6,868 nucleotides of DNA, taken from the NCBI GenBank assembly GCA_023253905.1, contig JALREG010000061.1, forward strand, positions 1 to 6,868, read 5' to 3'. Source of the DNA: Burkholderiaceae bacterium (GTDB taxonomy: Bacteria > Pseudomonadota > Gammaproteobacteria > Burkholderiales > Burkholderiaceae). Of the stretch, positions 1-6,643 are shown piece by piece. The first letter of the stretch is position 1, and each line of letters opens with the position of its first letter. The position numbers and the translations under genes are program-made. The notes beneath the pieces were generated by a model. That model saw only the letters and a program-made list of their open reading frames with translations, did no database searches and was not told the DNA's origin.

Positions 1-863
1 ATATCGCTGGTTGAAAAATACGTCTCGCCCTTGTTGCCACAGAAAATGTACTTCATCGAGGCCGCGAGCGCGACCGCATAGCCGCCCACGTCGCGCTGCA
101 CGCCTTTGGGTTTGCCTGTGGTGCCTGACGTGTAGAGCGTGTAGGAGACCTCGTTCGATTCAAGCCAGGTGACAGGCACAATCGCGTTCAGGTGCTGCTC
201 GCGAAGTGGCGCGTAGTCGTGATCACGACCTTGAACCAGCGCATAGGGCGCGAGCCCACGATCAACCATCAGCACAGCGTCGGGTTTACTGGTCGCCAGC
301 GAGATGGCTTCGTCGAGCAGTCCCTTATAGGGAATGACCTTCCCGCCCCGTGAGCCGGCATCTGCACTCACGATCAGTCGAGGCGCGGCGTCGTCAATCC
401 GCGACGCGAGACTATGTGAGGCGAATCCCCCGAACACCACCGAGTGAATGGCGCCGATCCGTGCACAGGCCAGCATCGCGAAGGCAGCCTCCGCAATCAT
501 CGGCATGTAGATCAGCACGCGGTCACCACGCTCGACCCCGAGTGCCTGCATCACCGCAGCCATTCGCATCACTTCTGAATGCAGTTCGGCAAAGGTGTAG
601 GTTCGCTCAGCGCCAGTCTCAGTGGAGACAAAGATCAGCGCCGGTTTGCCAGCAAGCGCGGGCAGATGGCGATCTACCGCGTTATGACAAAGGTTGGTCT
701 CACCACCTAAAAACCAGCGCGCAAACGGCAGTCGCGAGTCATCGAGCACCTGGGTGAACGGCTTATGCCAGTCAATGAGCGTGGCCTGCTCAGCCCAGAA
801 TCCTGCCCGGTCGGTGATCGAGCGATGGTGGAAGCCAGACAGCGATTCGTTGGTCGTTCTCAT
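1..863 (-). CDS. prpE: Propionyl-CoA synthetase (propionate--CoA ligase), N-terminal part; 3' end outside window
   Basis: Activates propionate to propionyl-CoA through an acyl-adenylate, feeding the methylcitrate cycle; cytoplasmic. The visible 287 residues begin with an acetyl-CoA-synthetase-type N-terminal region (FWAEQ...IDWHKPFTQVLDD, about residues 18-43). Then come the PrpE-typical stretches PFARWF, NLCHNAVDRHL and IGAIHSVVFGGFASHS, the SADAGSRGGKVIPYK segment, and the phosphate-binding loop TSGTTGKPKG at residues 245-254, followed by VQRDVGGYAVALAASM. This run matches E. coli PrpE, as I remember it, much better than Acs. The ATG at 863 is preceded by GGAGAG (870-875) six bases upstream. 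Another in-frame ATG lies at 881, but it sits upstream of that ribosome binding site, so 863 is preferred. The catalytic lysine and the C-terminal domain lie beyond the left edge. It is divergent from the iron-binding protein gene, and no clear promoter of its own could be assigned. Confidence 0.93.
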   Translation of the reverse strand, partial: MRTTNESLSGFHHRSITDRAGFWAEQATLIDWHKPFTQVLDDSRLPFARWFLGGETNLCHNAVDRHLPALAGKPALIFVSTETGAERTYTFAELHSEVMRMAAVMQALGVERGDRVLIYMPMIAEAAFAMLACARIGAIHSVVFGGFASHSLASRIDDAAPRLIVSADAGSRGGKVIPYKGLLDEAISLATSKPDAVLMVDRGLAPYALVQGRDHDYAPLREQHLNAIVPVTWLESNEVSYTLYTSGTTGKPKGVQRDVGGYAVALAASMKYIFCGNKGETYFSTSD

Positions 864-882
864 GCTGATCTCTCCATGCATG

Positions 883-910
883 CGGTAAGTGTCGGACGGG
901 ACACTTACCG
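883..910. promoter_or_regulatory. Perfect 11-bp inverted repeat, candidate operator or leader hairpin of prpE
   Basis: CGGTAAGTGTC (883-893) and GACACTTACCG (900-910) are exact reverse complements around a 6-base centre. The repeat lies 19 bases upstream of the prpE ATG. Its size and symmetry fit the operator of a dimeric repressor (TetR- or GntR-like, for example); which regulator is unknown. If transcribed, it could also fold as an 11-bp hairpin just before the prpE ribosome binding site. It would sit about 70 bases upstream of the likely transcription start of the plus-strand gene. Confidence 0.6.
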
Positions 911-930
911 ACGGCTTACGCCAGTCTTTA

Positions 931-959
931 TTGCGAATGGTTCTCATTTCGATTAAACT
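931..959 (+). promoter_or_regulatory. Candidate sigma70 promoter for the iron-binding protein gene
   Basis: TTGCGA (931-936) and TAAACT (954-959) are separated by 17 bases. Each matches 4 of 6 positions of the sigma70 consensus, in an AT-richer patch than the surrounding DNA. Transcription would start near 966, giving a leader of about 37 bases before the ATG at 1003. A Fur-box-like sequence occupies the spacer. Confidence 0.45.
933..951. promoter_or_regulatory. Candidate Fur box
   Basis: The core AATGGTTCTCATT (936-948) matches 10 of 13 positions of the centre of the classical Fur consensus, AATGATAATCATT. Read on the minus strand, AAATGAGAACCATTCGC resembles the AAATGAGAATCATTC type of Fur site known from Bordetella and Pseudomonas. 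It lies between the proposed -35 and -10 elements, where iron-loaded Fur would block RNA polymerase. The downstream gene encodes an iron-binding protein, which fits iron repression. Confidence 0.55.
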
Positions 960-1002
960 TCAGACATATTCTCTGTAGCGCCCCACGCGGCGCGTCCCGA
1001 TC

Positions 1003-2040
1003 ATGCGACACGTGCTCATTCGAACCGCCACCCTCCTCGGCCTCGCCCTGCCCCTCACCGCCCTGGCGCAAGCGCCGGTTGTCAATCTCTACTCTGCGCG
1101 CCACTACCAGACTGACGAAGCGCTCTACGCCAACTTCACCCGCACCACCGGGATTCGTATCAACCGGATTGAAGCGGGCGATGAAGCGTTGCTCGAGCGG
1201 CTGCGAACCGAAGGTAGAGCCAGCCCGGCAGACGTCCTGCTGCTGGTGGATGCAGCCAGGTTATGGAAGGCCCAGAGCGAAGGCCTGTTCAGCCCCGTTC
1301 GATCCGAAACCCTGGAGGCAAGAATTCCAGCGAGCCTGCGCGCGCCAGCCACCGCCGACGGTATCGCCTGGTTCGGTATATCCACCCGGGCGCGGGTCAT
1401 CATTGTGAACCGTTCGCGAATTGCGCCTGACACCGTCACGAACTATGCGGATCTGGCAAATCCAGCGCTCAAGGGAAAGGTCTGCACCCGTTCTGCCGCG
1501 CATCCCTACATGCTCTCCCTCATCGCCGCCATGATCGAGCATCAGGGTGAGGAAGCGGCCACCCAGTGGGCGCGCGGCGTGGTGGCCAACTTTGCGCGGG
1601 CACCACGGGGGGGCGACACCGACCAGATCAAGGCGGTGGCAAGCGGTGAATGCGCGGTCGCCCTGAGTAACACCTACTACCTGGTTCGCATCATGCGTTC
1701 CGACAAACCAGCCGATCGCGAGATGATGGCGAAGCTGCAGGTGATCTGGCCCGATCAGGGAGGGCCTGGCACGCACATCAACGTCACCGGAGGCGGGGTA
1801 TTGCGGCATGCGAAGAACCCCGAAGCAGCGCTTCGCTTCCTTGAATACCTTGCCAGCGACGACGCGCAGCGCTACCTGGCAGACGGCAATAACGAATGGC
1901 CCGCTGTCCCGGGCGTACGTATTGATAATCCCGCGCTTGCCGCTCTCGGTACGTTCAAGGCCGACCCGCTGCCGGTCGCCGCGCTCGGCCGCTCGCAGGC
2001 AGCGGCCGCGCGACTGGTTGATCGCGTGGGCTGGCGCTAG
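1003..2040 (+). CDS. Periplasmic iron(III)-binding protein of an ABC transporter, FutA/FbpA type
   Basis: Captures ferric iron in the periplasm for an ABC importer. The 345-residue product starts with a signal peptide (residues 1-22, cleavage likely after ALA). The mature part opens with NLYSARHYQTDEALY, followed by SPADVLLLVDAARLW, NFARAPRGGDTDQIKAVASG, SNTYYLVR, GTHINVTGGGV, FLEYLAS and the C-terminal DRVGWR, all typical of the FutA family. Probable ligands are H34/Y35, Y169, Y225 and Y226. The 56-residue spacing from Y169 to Y225 equals that between the ligand tyrosines of FutA1 as I remember it. C161 and C217 flank this region and could form a disulfide. The ATG at 1003 has no clear Shine-Dalgarno sequence but is fixed by the signal peptide. 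No permease or ATPase gene is adjacent. Another ligand (thiamine, polyamine) is less likely given the tyrosines. Confidence 0.88.
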   Translation: MRHVLIRTATLLGLALPLTALAQAPVVNLYSARHYQTDEALYANFTRTTGIRINRIEAGDEALLERLRTEGRASPADVLLLVDAARLWKAQSEGLFSPVRSETLEARIPASLRAPATADGIAWFGISTRARVIIVNRSRIAPDTVTNYADLANPALKGKVCTRSAAHPYMLSLIAAMIEHQGEEAATQWARGVVANFARAPRGGDTDQIKAVASGECAVALSNTYYLVRIMRSDKPADREMMAKLQVIWPDQGGPGTHINVTGGGVLRHAKNPEAALRFLEYLASDDAQRYLADGNNEWPAVPGVRIDNPALAALGTFKADPLPVAALGRSQAAAARLVDRVGWR

Positions 2041-2043
2041 TAC

Positions 2044-2067
2044 GCCTGCCGTTTAGCGAACGGCGGC
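2044..2067. terminator. Weak hairpin at the convergent 3' ends
   Basis: GCCGTT (2048-2053) pairs with AACGGC (2059-2064) around a 5-base loop. GCC/GGC extend the stem across one bulged T. It spans the 12-bp gap between the stops of the iron-binding protein gene and the RidA-family gene, so it could serve both transcripts. No T-run follows on either strand, so intrinsic termination is doubtful. Confidence 0.25.
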
Positions 2068-2406
2068 AATGACCTTGATCTCGACCAGATAGGCGGGCGT
2101 GGCAAGTCGCGATTCGATCGTTGCGCGAGCGGGGGTATGACCCTGCGGCACCCAGGCGTCCCACACCTCATTCATGGCCTGGAAATTCGCGATGTCACTG
2201 AGAAAGATCTGTACCTGCAGCATCCGGGTCTTGTCGCTCCCCGCATCGGCCAGCAGCCGATCGATGGTAGCCAGTACCTGCGCGGTTTGTCCCTTCACAT
2301 CCTGGCTGGTGTTGTCCGCCACCTGGCCCGCCAGATACACGACGCCGTTGTGAATCGCCGCGTCGCACATCCGCTTGCCAACATTGATTCGCTTGATGTC
2401 ACTCAT
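2053..2406 (-). CDS. RidA (YjgF/YER057c/UK114) family protein, YoaB-like
   Basis: Small cytoplasmic protein of 117 residues, the usual size for the family, which forms trimers. RidA itself hydrolyses reactive enamine/imine intermediates from PLP enzymes. This member looks closer to E. coli YoaB, whose substrate is not established: the runs IDRLLADAGSDK, IFLSDIANFQAMNEVWDAWV, GHTPARATI and YLVEIKVIAAV match YoaB in order. R94 (in TPARAT) corresponds to the substrate-carboxylate-binding arginine of RidA, and E109 to the conserved glutamate. The ATG at 2406 is chosen over an upstream GTG (2415) because AAGGAG (2415-2420) lies 8 bases before it and the ATG overlaps the TGA of the upstream hydrolase as ATGA. 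That implies translational coupling and one mRNA with the hydrolase. Confidence 0.9.
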   Translation of the reverse strand: MSDIKRINVGKRMCDAAIHNGVVYLAGQVADNTSQDVKGQTAQVLATIDRLLADAGSDKTRMLQVQIFLSDIANFQAMNEVWDAWVPQGHTPARATIESRLATPAYLVEIKVIAAVR

Positions 2407-3272
2407 TTGAAGCACTCCTTGAGAAATTGTTCAACCGCGCTGATCTGCGGGCCGGGAATCAGGCTTGGCGCGTGGCCAACGCCCGCAAATTCGATCAGAC
2501 GGGCTCGAGGACCGCGCTGCGTCATCTCGTGTGCCGTGGCGGAGTCAAGCAGATCGGAGTTCGCGCCACGCATCAGGAGCGTCGGGCAGGCTATTGCGTC
2601 GTAGAGCGGCCACAGCAACAGCGGACCCGAGCCGCCTGCGGCGGCGAATGGCTCGGCAATGCGGGGATCGTAGTGCACTCGCCAGCGCGCGCCGTCGCGC
2701 ACCCAGTAGTGACGCGCCAGCATGTCCCACCCCGCATCATCGTGGGGACCGAACCCGGCCGCGATCGTGCGCGTATAAGCAAGGCAGGCTTCATAGCTAT
2801 CGAAGCTGGGCGCCTTGCCCACATAGTCCCCGATTCTGCGCAAACCCTCCGCACTCAGCACCGGCCCCACATCGTTGAGCACCAGTGCAGTAATGGGGTT
2901 GGATTGAAGCGACGCGAGGCTCATGCCGATCAACCCGCCCATGGAAGTACCCACCCATGCCAGGCGCTCGACATCCAGCCTCGCTACCAGCGTGACGCAG
3001 TCCGCCAGATATTGGGGGATGGCATAAAGCGCCGAATTGGCAAGCCGGTCCGAACGTCCGCGGCCCGCCATGTCCGGACAAATCACCCGATAGTGAGCCG
3101 ATAGTCGCTCGGCCAGCGCATCAAAATCTCGGCCGTTTCGGGTGAGCCCATGAACGCAGAGCACAGTGGCCGGTTGGGTATCACCGCTCTGACACGGCCA
3201 CTCCCAGTATCCGATCCGATGAAGTCCGGAGGGGCTCGCGCAGGTAACGGTACGTGCAATGGGTGAATTCAT
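2403..3272 (-). CDS. Alpha/beta hydrolase, probable esterase
   Basis: Predicted cytoplasmic serine hydrolase of 289 residues, with no signal peptide. The fold is marked by VLCVHGLTRNGRDFD (HG oxyanion segment, about residue 41), CPDMAGRGRSD, and the nucleophile elbow GTSMGG with S110. The proposed acid is D240 (in RGANSDLLD) and the histidine H267 (in GVGHAPSL), so the catalytic triad appears complete. Substrate cannot be read from the sequence. It overlaps the RidA-family gene by 4 bases and is divergent from 3-hydroxybutyrate dehydrogenase. A role in cleaving hydroxyacyl esters or oligomers is therefore possible but is positional inference. The start is uncertain: the ATG at 3272 has no recognisable Shine-Dalgarno sequence. 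The alternative GTG at 3314 adds 14 residues and would place coding sequence over the promoter of the divergent gene. Confidence 0.85.
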   Translation of the reverse strand: MNSPIARTVTCASPSGLHRIGYWEWPCQSGDTQPATVLCVHGLTRNGRDFDALAERLSAHYRVICPDMAGRGRSDRLANSALYAIPQYLADCVTLVARLDVERLAWVGTSMGGLIGMSLASLQSNPITALVLNDVGPVLSAEGLRRIGDYVGKAPSFDSYEACLAYTRTIAAGFGPHDDAGWDMLARHYWVRDGARWRVHYDPRIAEPFAAAGGSGPLLLWPLYDAIACPTLLMRGANSDLLDSATAHEMTQRGPRARLIEFAGVGHAPSLIPGPQISAVEQFLKECFK

Positions 3273-3296
3273 GAAGGCGGAATGACAAGTGGGGGT

Positions 3297-3325
3297 TTGG
3301 ACGGTGCAGGCCACCGCCGTACAAT
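3297..3325 (+). promoter_or_regulatory. Candidate promoter of 3-hydroxybutyrate dehydrogenase
   Basis: TTGGAC (3297-3302) and TACAAT (3320-3325, five of six consensus positions) are 17 bases apart. Transcription would start near 3332, giving a leader of about 28 bases. A short dyad, CGGTG (3302-3306) and CACCG (3312-3316), sits in the spacer and could be a regulator site, though 5-bp arms are weak evidence. Confidence 0.5.
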
Positions 3326-3346
3326 CCAGCGCGAATCTTACCGTCT

Positions 3347-3351
3347 GGAGG
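3347..3351 (+). promoter_or_regulatory. Ribosome binding site that decides the dehydrogenase start
   Basis: GGAGG ends 8 bases before the ATG at 3360 but only 2 bases before the in-frame ATG at 3354. The downstream ATG is therefore the likely start, and it restores the family residue numbering. Confidence 0.75.
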
Positions 3352-3359
3352 ACATGGCA

Positions 3360-4142
3360 ATGCTGAAGGGAAAGCTCGCACTGGTAACCGGGTCAACGAG
3401 TGGTATCGGACTGGGGATTGCCCGGGCACTCGCCAGGCAGGGCGCCGACCTGGTACTGAACGGATTCGGCGACCCCTCTGAGATTGCAAGGCTGCAGGCC
3501 GAACTCACCGCCGATCACGGAGTGAAGGTGCATTACGAATCGGCCGACCTCACGCGTTCCGCCGAGATTGACGCCATGATGGCGCGCATCAGCGGAGCGC
3601 ACGGCGGCGTTGACATTCTTGTCAACAACGCGGGCATCCAGCATGTATCGCCCATCGAATCGTTTCCAGTAGAGCGCTGGGACGCGGTCATTGCTCTCAA
3701 TCTATCGTCGGCGTTTCACACCACGCGCTGCGCCATTCCCAGCATGCGGTCCCGCAACTGGGGGCGGATCATCAATATCGCGTCGGCACACGGACTGGTC
3801 GCCTCAGCTGAAAAAGCCGCTTATGTGGCCGCCAAGCATGGCATTGTGGGACTCACTAAAGTGGTAGCGCTGGAAACCGCGCGGACCGGCATTACCTGCA
3901 ATGCCATCTGTCCGGGCTGGGTATTGACAGCCTTGGTACAGAAGCAGATTGATGCACGCGCGGCACAGACAGGGGTATCGCCCGAGGCGGCTCGGCTGGC
4001 ATTACTTGGCGAGAAGCAGCCCAGCCTCGAGTTCGTCACACCTGAGCAGCTGGGCGAGCTTGCGGTGTTTTTGTGCTCGCCGGCCGCCGACCAGGTGCGT
4101 GGCGCAGCATGGTCGATCGACGGGGGATGGACGGCGCAATAA
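3360..4142 (+). CDS. bdhA: D-3-hydroxybutyrate dehydrogenase (short-chain dehydrogenase/reductase)
   Basis: Oxidises D-3-hydroxybutyrate to acetoacetate with NAD+ in the cytoplasm, a step in use of ketone bodies and polyhydroxybutyrate. The 260 residues are full length. The Rossmann cofactor motif is TGSTSGIG (10-17), with NNAG at 89-92. The catalytic set N114, S142, Y155 and K159 and the substrate-site residues Q94, H144, K152, W187, Q196 and W257 all fall at the numbers I recall for Pseudomonas 3-hydroxybutyrate dehydrogenase. This supports both the function and the start at 3360. The C-terminus SIDGGWTAQ is typical of the family. Its neighbour on the other side of an 87-bp spacer is a divergent hydrolase-RidA pair, and its stop lies 3 bp from the comEC stop. 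Confidence 0.95.
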   Translation: MLKGKLALVTGSTSGIGLGIARALARQGADLVLNGFGDPSEIARLQAELTADHGVKVHYESADLTRSAEIDAMMARISGAHGGVDILVNNAGIQHVSPIESFPVERWDAVIALNLSSAFHTTRCAIPSMRSRNWGRIINIASAHGLVASAEKAAYVAAKHGIVGLTKVVALETARTGITCNAICPGWVLTALVQKQIDARAAQTGVSPEAARLALLGEKQPSLEFVTPEQLGELAVFLCSPAADQVRGAAWSIDGGWTAQ

Positions 4143-4145
4143 GCG

Positions 4146-6638
4146 TCAGTCGCTATCGCCCGCCCGCACGCGCCAGTAGCGTGCGGGCGCCTCGCGTGCG
4201 CGCTCGATACGCCAGGGCTGCCCTGCGTAGTGAGCGTGCACGGTGAGCGCTCCGTGGTGATCGGTTCTGAGAATGTCGATGCCCGCGTCCTGGTAGCGAC
4301 CCAATACGCGCTGAGTGGGGTGGCGAAATCGGTTTCGATAGCCCACTTGAAAAATCGCTGTCGCGGGACTGACGGCCGCCAGGAACCGAGGGGAAGATGA
4401 GGTATTGCTGCCATGGTGCGGGGCCAGCAGCAGATCGCTCTTCAGGCGCGCGCCCAGGCGGTCGACCAGGTCGCCTTCCTGGCGCGCCTCAATGTCTCCC
4501 GCAAGCAGCGCTGACCCAGCGGGTGATTCAATTTTCAGCACGCAGCTGAGCGCGTTGGTGGGCGAGCGGGCGGCGCCGGGTGGAAACTCAGGCCCCGGAT
4601 GCAGAAACTCGAATCGAACCTCTCCCCATTGCCAGGCGTCGCCACGGCGACACGGCTCGTGCTTCGAAATGCCAGCAAGCAGACGATGACCCTGTGGAAC
4701 TGAACTGAACACACGCTCAGCGCCAGCGAGCCTAAGCACGCTCGCGGCGCCGCCTGAGTGATCGATATCGGCGTGTGAAATCACCAAGACATCGAGTGAC
4801 GCGATACCGCGGCTTCGCAGCCACGGCACAATCAACCGCGCCCCGGCATCAGCGCCAGCCTCCCAACCTGGGCCGGTGTCATACAGCAGGCGCTTACCGC
4901 CCGCCTCCACCAGCACCGCCATACCCTGGCCAATATCGAGCGCAGTGAGCCTGAAACCCGTGGCCGGAACCGGCTCGGGACCCCGCACAAAAAGGGGGAG
5001 CAGACCTAATGCCCAGACCGCGCGCGCCGGCACCGGCCTTGGCGCAAGCAACACGGCTACCGCAACCGCCGCAACCGTCAGGGACAGGGGATCGGGACGA
5101 GCCAACACCACAGCACCGCCAGGCCACGACGCCATCACCCTCAAGGCATCCAGCATCCAACCAGTGGGGGCGGCGATGAGCGGCGCGAGCCAATCGGCGG
5201 CCCACGGCATCGCTACAGCGAGCGCGCTCAGGAGCAGCACCGCGGGTGTAAGCAGCACCGATACCAGCGGCACTGCCCAGGCGTTAGCGAGCGGGCCGAT
5301 CAGGGACAGCGTCGAGAAAAACAGCGCACCGAGCGGCAGAAGCGATAGTGTTGCCGCCCACTGGCTCTGAACCGCTTCGCGCACAGCGCGGCGGACGGCC
5401 ACCAGGCGGGCATTCGCCACGCGAGGCGGGCTCGCACGGACCACGCTGGCATGGAGCACGATCGCTGCAACCGCGGCAAAAGATAGCCAGAAGCCTGCGG
5501 CGAGCGGCGCCCAGGGGTCGAACACGCAGACCACCCCGGCTGCCAGACTCAATATTCGCAGCAGCGAGCGGCTTCGGCCGCTTCCGAGCGCCCAACCCGC
5601 AACCGCCAGCATCCAGCAGGTGCGCTGAGCGGGAATGCCCCACCCTGCAAGGCCCGAGTAGAGGAAAGCAACGGCGATGGCGATACACCATTGCAGACGC
5701 GGCGCAGGGACGCGCAGCAGGAGCCCTGAGCGCGCGACCCAGCGACGATGCAGCAACCGGCGCGCGAGCCCACCCGCGATCGCAGCCAGCATGGTGATGT
5801 GAAGGCCCGAGATGCTCATGAGATGCGCGACGCCCGTGCGGTTGAAGACATCCCAGTCGCTGGGGGAGATAGCCGCCTGATCGCCATAAGCAAGCGCAAG
5901 CAGTACCCCGCTCGCATCGACCCGCTCGCCATGCAGTGCGTTGTCGAGCGCCGCCAAACCGGCCGCACGCGCGGCCTCGAACATCGTTCGGAGGCTCAGG
6001 TGCCAGCCCTCCAGGCGCTGATTCGGGGGCTCACCCGTGCGCGGCTTTCGTACGTAGCCCAGCGCGGCCACCCCCTCCTCCAGCATGCGTAACTCGGCAT
6101 CAAACAGACCCGGATTGACCGTGGCCGCCGGACGCTTCAACCGGACATGGAGCTGCCAGCGTTCACCAGGCGAAAGCGCTGAGGGCGGACTCGCCTCATC
6201 GGTGTGGGCAGCGCCGCGCGAGAAACTCGTTGACCAGCCGAGCCGGATGCGGTGACCAATCGGGCAGTCAGGGTCGGGTTGCGCACAACCGGTGACATGG
6301 AAGCCAAACCTCAGGCCCTGTGAGGAGCGCAGTGGCAGTTCGTCGACATACCCGTCAATCCGCAGGTCGCGGCCCTCAAGGGATGGAGAGATTCTCGCCT
6401 CGAGCGCAGCCGTGGCCAGCCAGGCCGCCCAGCAGAACCCAATGAACGCCACAACGATCCAACTGACCCAAGGGATACGCCGCCAGAGCACGGCCCCGGC
6501 GCAGCAGCCGATCAATACGCCGAGGATGATCTGCCCTGAGGGCAGGACGCTTACCTGCTGAAGTGCGAGACAGCCGACAACGAAGCCCGAGGCCAGAGGC
6601 GGTGCGGGGAGGTTCCGTAGACGCGGGAGACGTTGCAT
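4146..6638 (-). CDS. comEC: ComEC/Rec2 family DNA-uptake channel protein
   Basis: Inner-membrane channel thought to carry single-stranded DNA into the cytoplasm during natural transformation. At 830 residues it has the full family layout. Hydrophobic helices lie at about 16-33, 36-52 and 57-78, followed by a soluble DUF4131-like segment (about 80-200). The membrane competence domain (about 230-530) carries FNRTGVAHLMSISGLH, with SGLH at 277-280. The metallo-beta-lactamase-like domain (about 565-815) has YDTG (D587), the metal motif HADIDH (H622, D624, D626, H627), AGDIEA (D715) and APHHGSN (H741, H742). These metal-binding motifs are intact, so nuclease activity is plausible. The ATG at 6638 has AGGA seven bases upstream, inside a possible hairpin. 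The gene follows a TatD-family gene after 56 bp on the same strand and may be co-transcribed with it. No frameshift is seen. Confidence 0.95.
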   Translation of the reverse strand: MQRLPRLRNLPAPPLASGFVVGCLALQQVSVLPSGQIILGVLIGCCAGAVLWRRIPWVSWIVVAFIGFCWAAWLATAALEARISPSLEGRDLRIDGYVDELPLRSSQGLRFGFHVTGCAQPDPDCPIGHRIRLGWSTSFSRGAAHTDEASPPSALSPGERWQLHVRLKRPAATVNPGLFDAELRMLEEGVAALGYVRKPRTGEPPNQRLEGWHLSLRTMFEAARAAGLAALDNALHGERVDASGVLLALAYGDQAAISPSDWDVFNRTGVAHLMSISGLHITMLAAIAGGLARRLLHRRWVARSGLLLRVPAPRLQWCIAIAVAFLYSGLAGWGIPAQRTCWMLAVAGWALGSGRSRSLLRILSLAAGVVCVFDPWAPLAAGFWLSFAAVAAIVLHASVVRASPPRVANARLVAVRRAVREAVQSQWAATLSLLPLGALFFSTLSLIGPLANAWAVPLVSVLLTPAVLLLSALAVAMPWAADWLAPLIAAPTGWMLDALRVMASWPGGAVVLARPDPLSLTVAAVAVAVLLAPRPVPARAVWALGLLPLFVRGPEPVPATGFRLTALDIGQGMAVLVEAGGKRLLYDTGPGWEAGADAGARLIVPWLRSRGIASLDVLVISHADIDHSGGAASVLRLAGAERVFSSVPQGHRLLAGISKHEPCRRGDAWQWGEVRFEFLHPGPEFPPGAARSPTNALSCVLKIESPAGSALLAGDIEARQEGDLVDRLGARLKSDLLLAPHHGSNTSSSPRFLAAVSPATAIFQVGYRNRFRHPTQRVLGRYQDAGIDILRTDHHGALTVHAHYAGQPWRIERAREAPARYWRVRAGDSD
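4161..4189. terminator. Perfect 11-bp inverted repeat at the bdhA/comEC convergent end
   Basis: CGCCCGCACGC (4161-4171) and GCGTGCGGGCG (4179-4189) are exact reverse complements around a 7-base loop. The repeat begins 18 bases after the bdhA stop and lies within the last codons of comEC. On the plus strand it could end or protect the bdhA transcript. No T-tract follows on either strand, so it is not a canonical intrinsic terminator. Confidence 0.4.
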
Positions 6639-6643
6639 CCCAC

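Noticed and set aside
350..757. 135-codon plus-strand open frame opposite prpE
   Set aside because: It is Arg/Ser/His-rich with no family resemblance; the minus strand reads as uninterrupted PrpE.
1261..1809. 182-codon minus-strand open frame opposite the iron-binding protein gene
   Set aside because: The plus-strand protein carries family motifs and a signal peptide throughout. The antisense frame has none and no ribosome binding site I could defend.
2427..3104. 225-codon plus-strand open frame opposite the alpha/beta hydrolase
   Set aside because: It has shadow-type composition with no motif, while the minus strand encodes a complete catalytic triad.
3340..3351. Neisseria-like DNA uptake sequence (CCGTCTGGA near the dehydrogenase start), considered because comEC is present
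   Set aside because: It occurs once, does not match the uptake consensus fully, and overlaps an ordinary ribosome binding site.
3282..3359. Upstream extension of the dehydrogenase frame
   Set aside because: It would cover the promoter. The ribosome binding site at 3347-3351 and the residue numbering of the active site both point to the ATG at 3360.
5348..5797. 149-codon plus-strand open frame opposite comEC, and several similar frames at 4876-5370 and 5748-6092
   Set aside because: They are antisense to a clearly coding comEC, have Arg/Pro/Ala/Ser-rich composition typical of GC-rich shadows, and show no recognisable domain.
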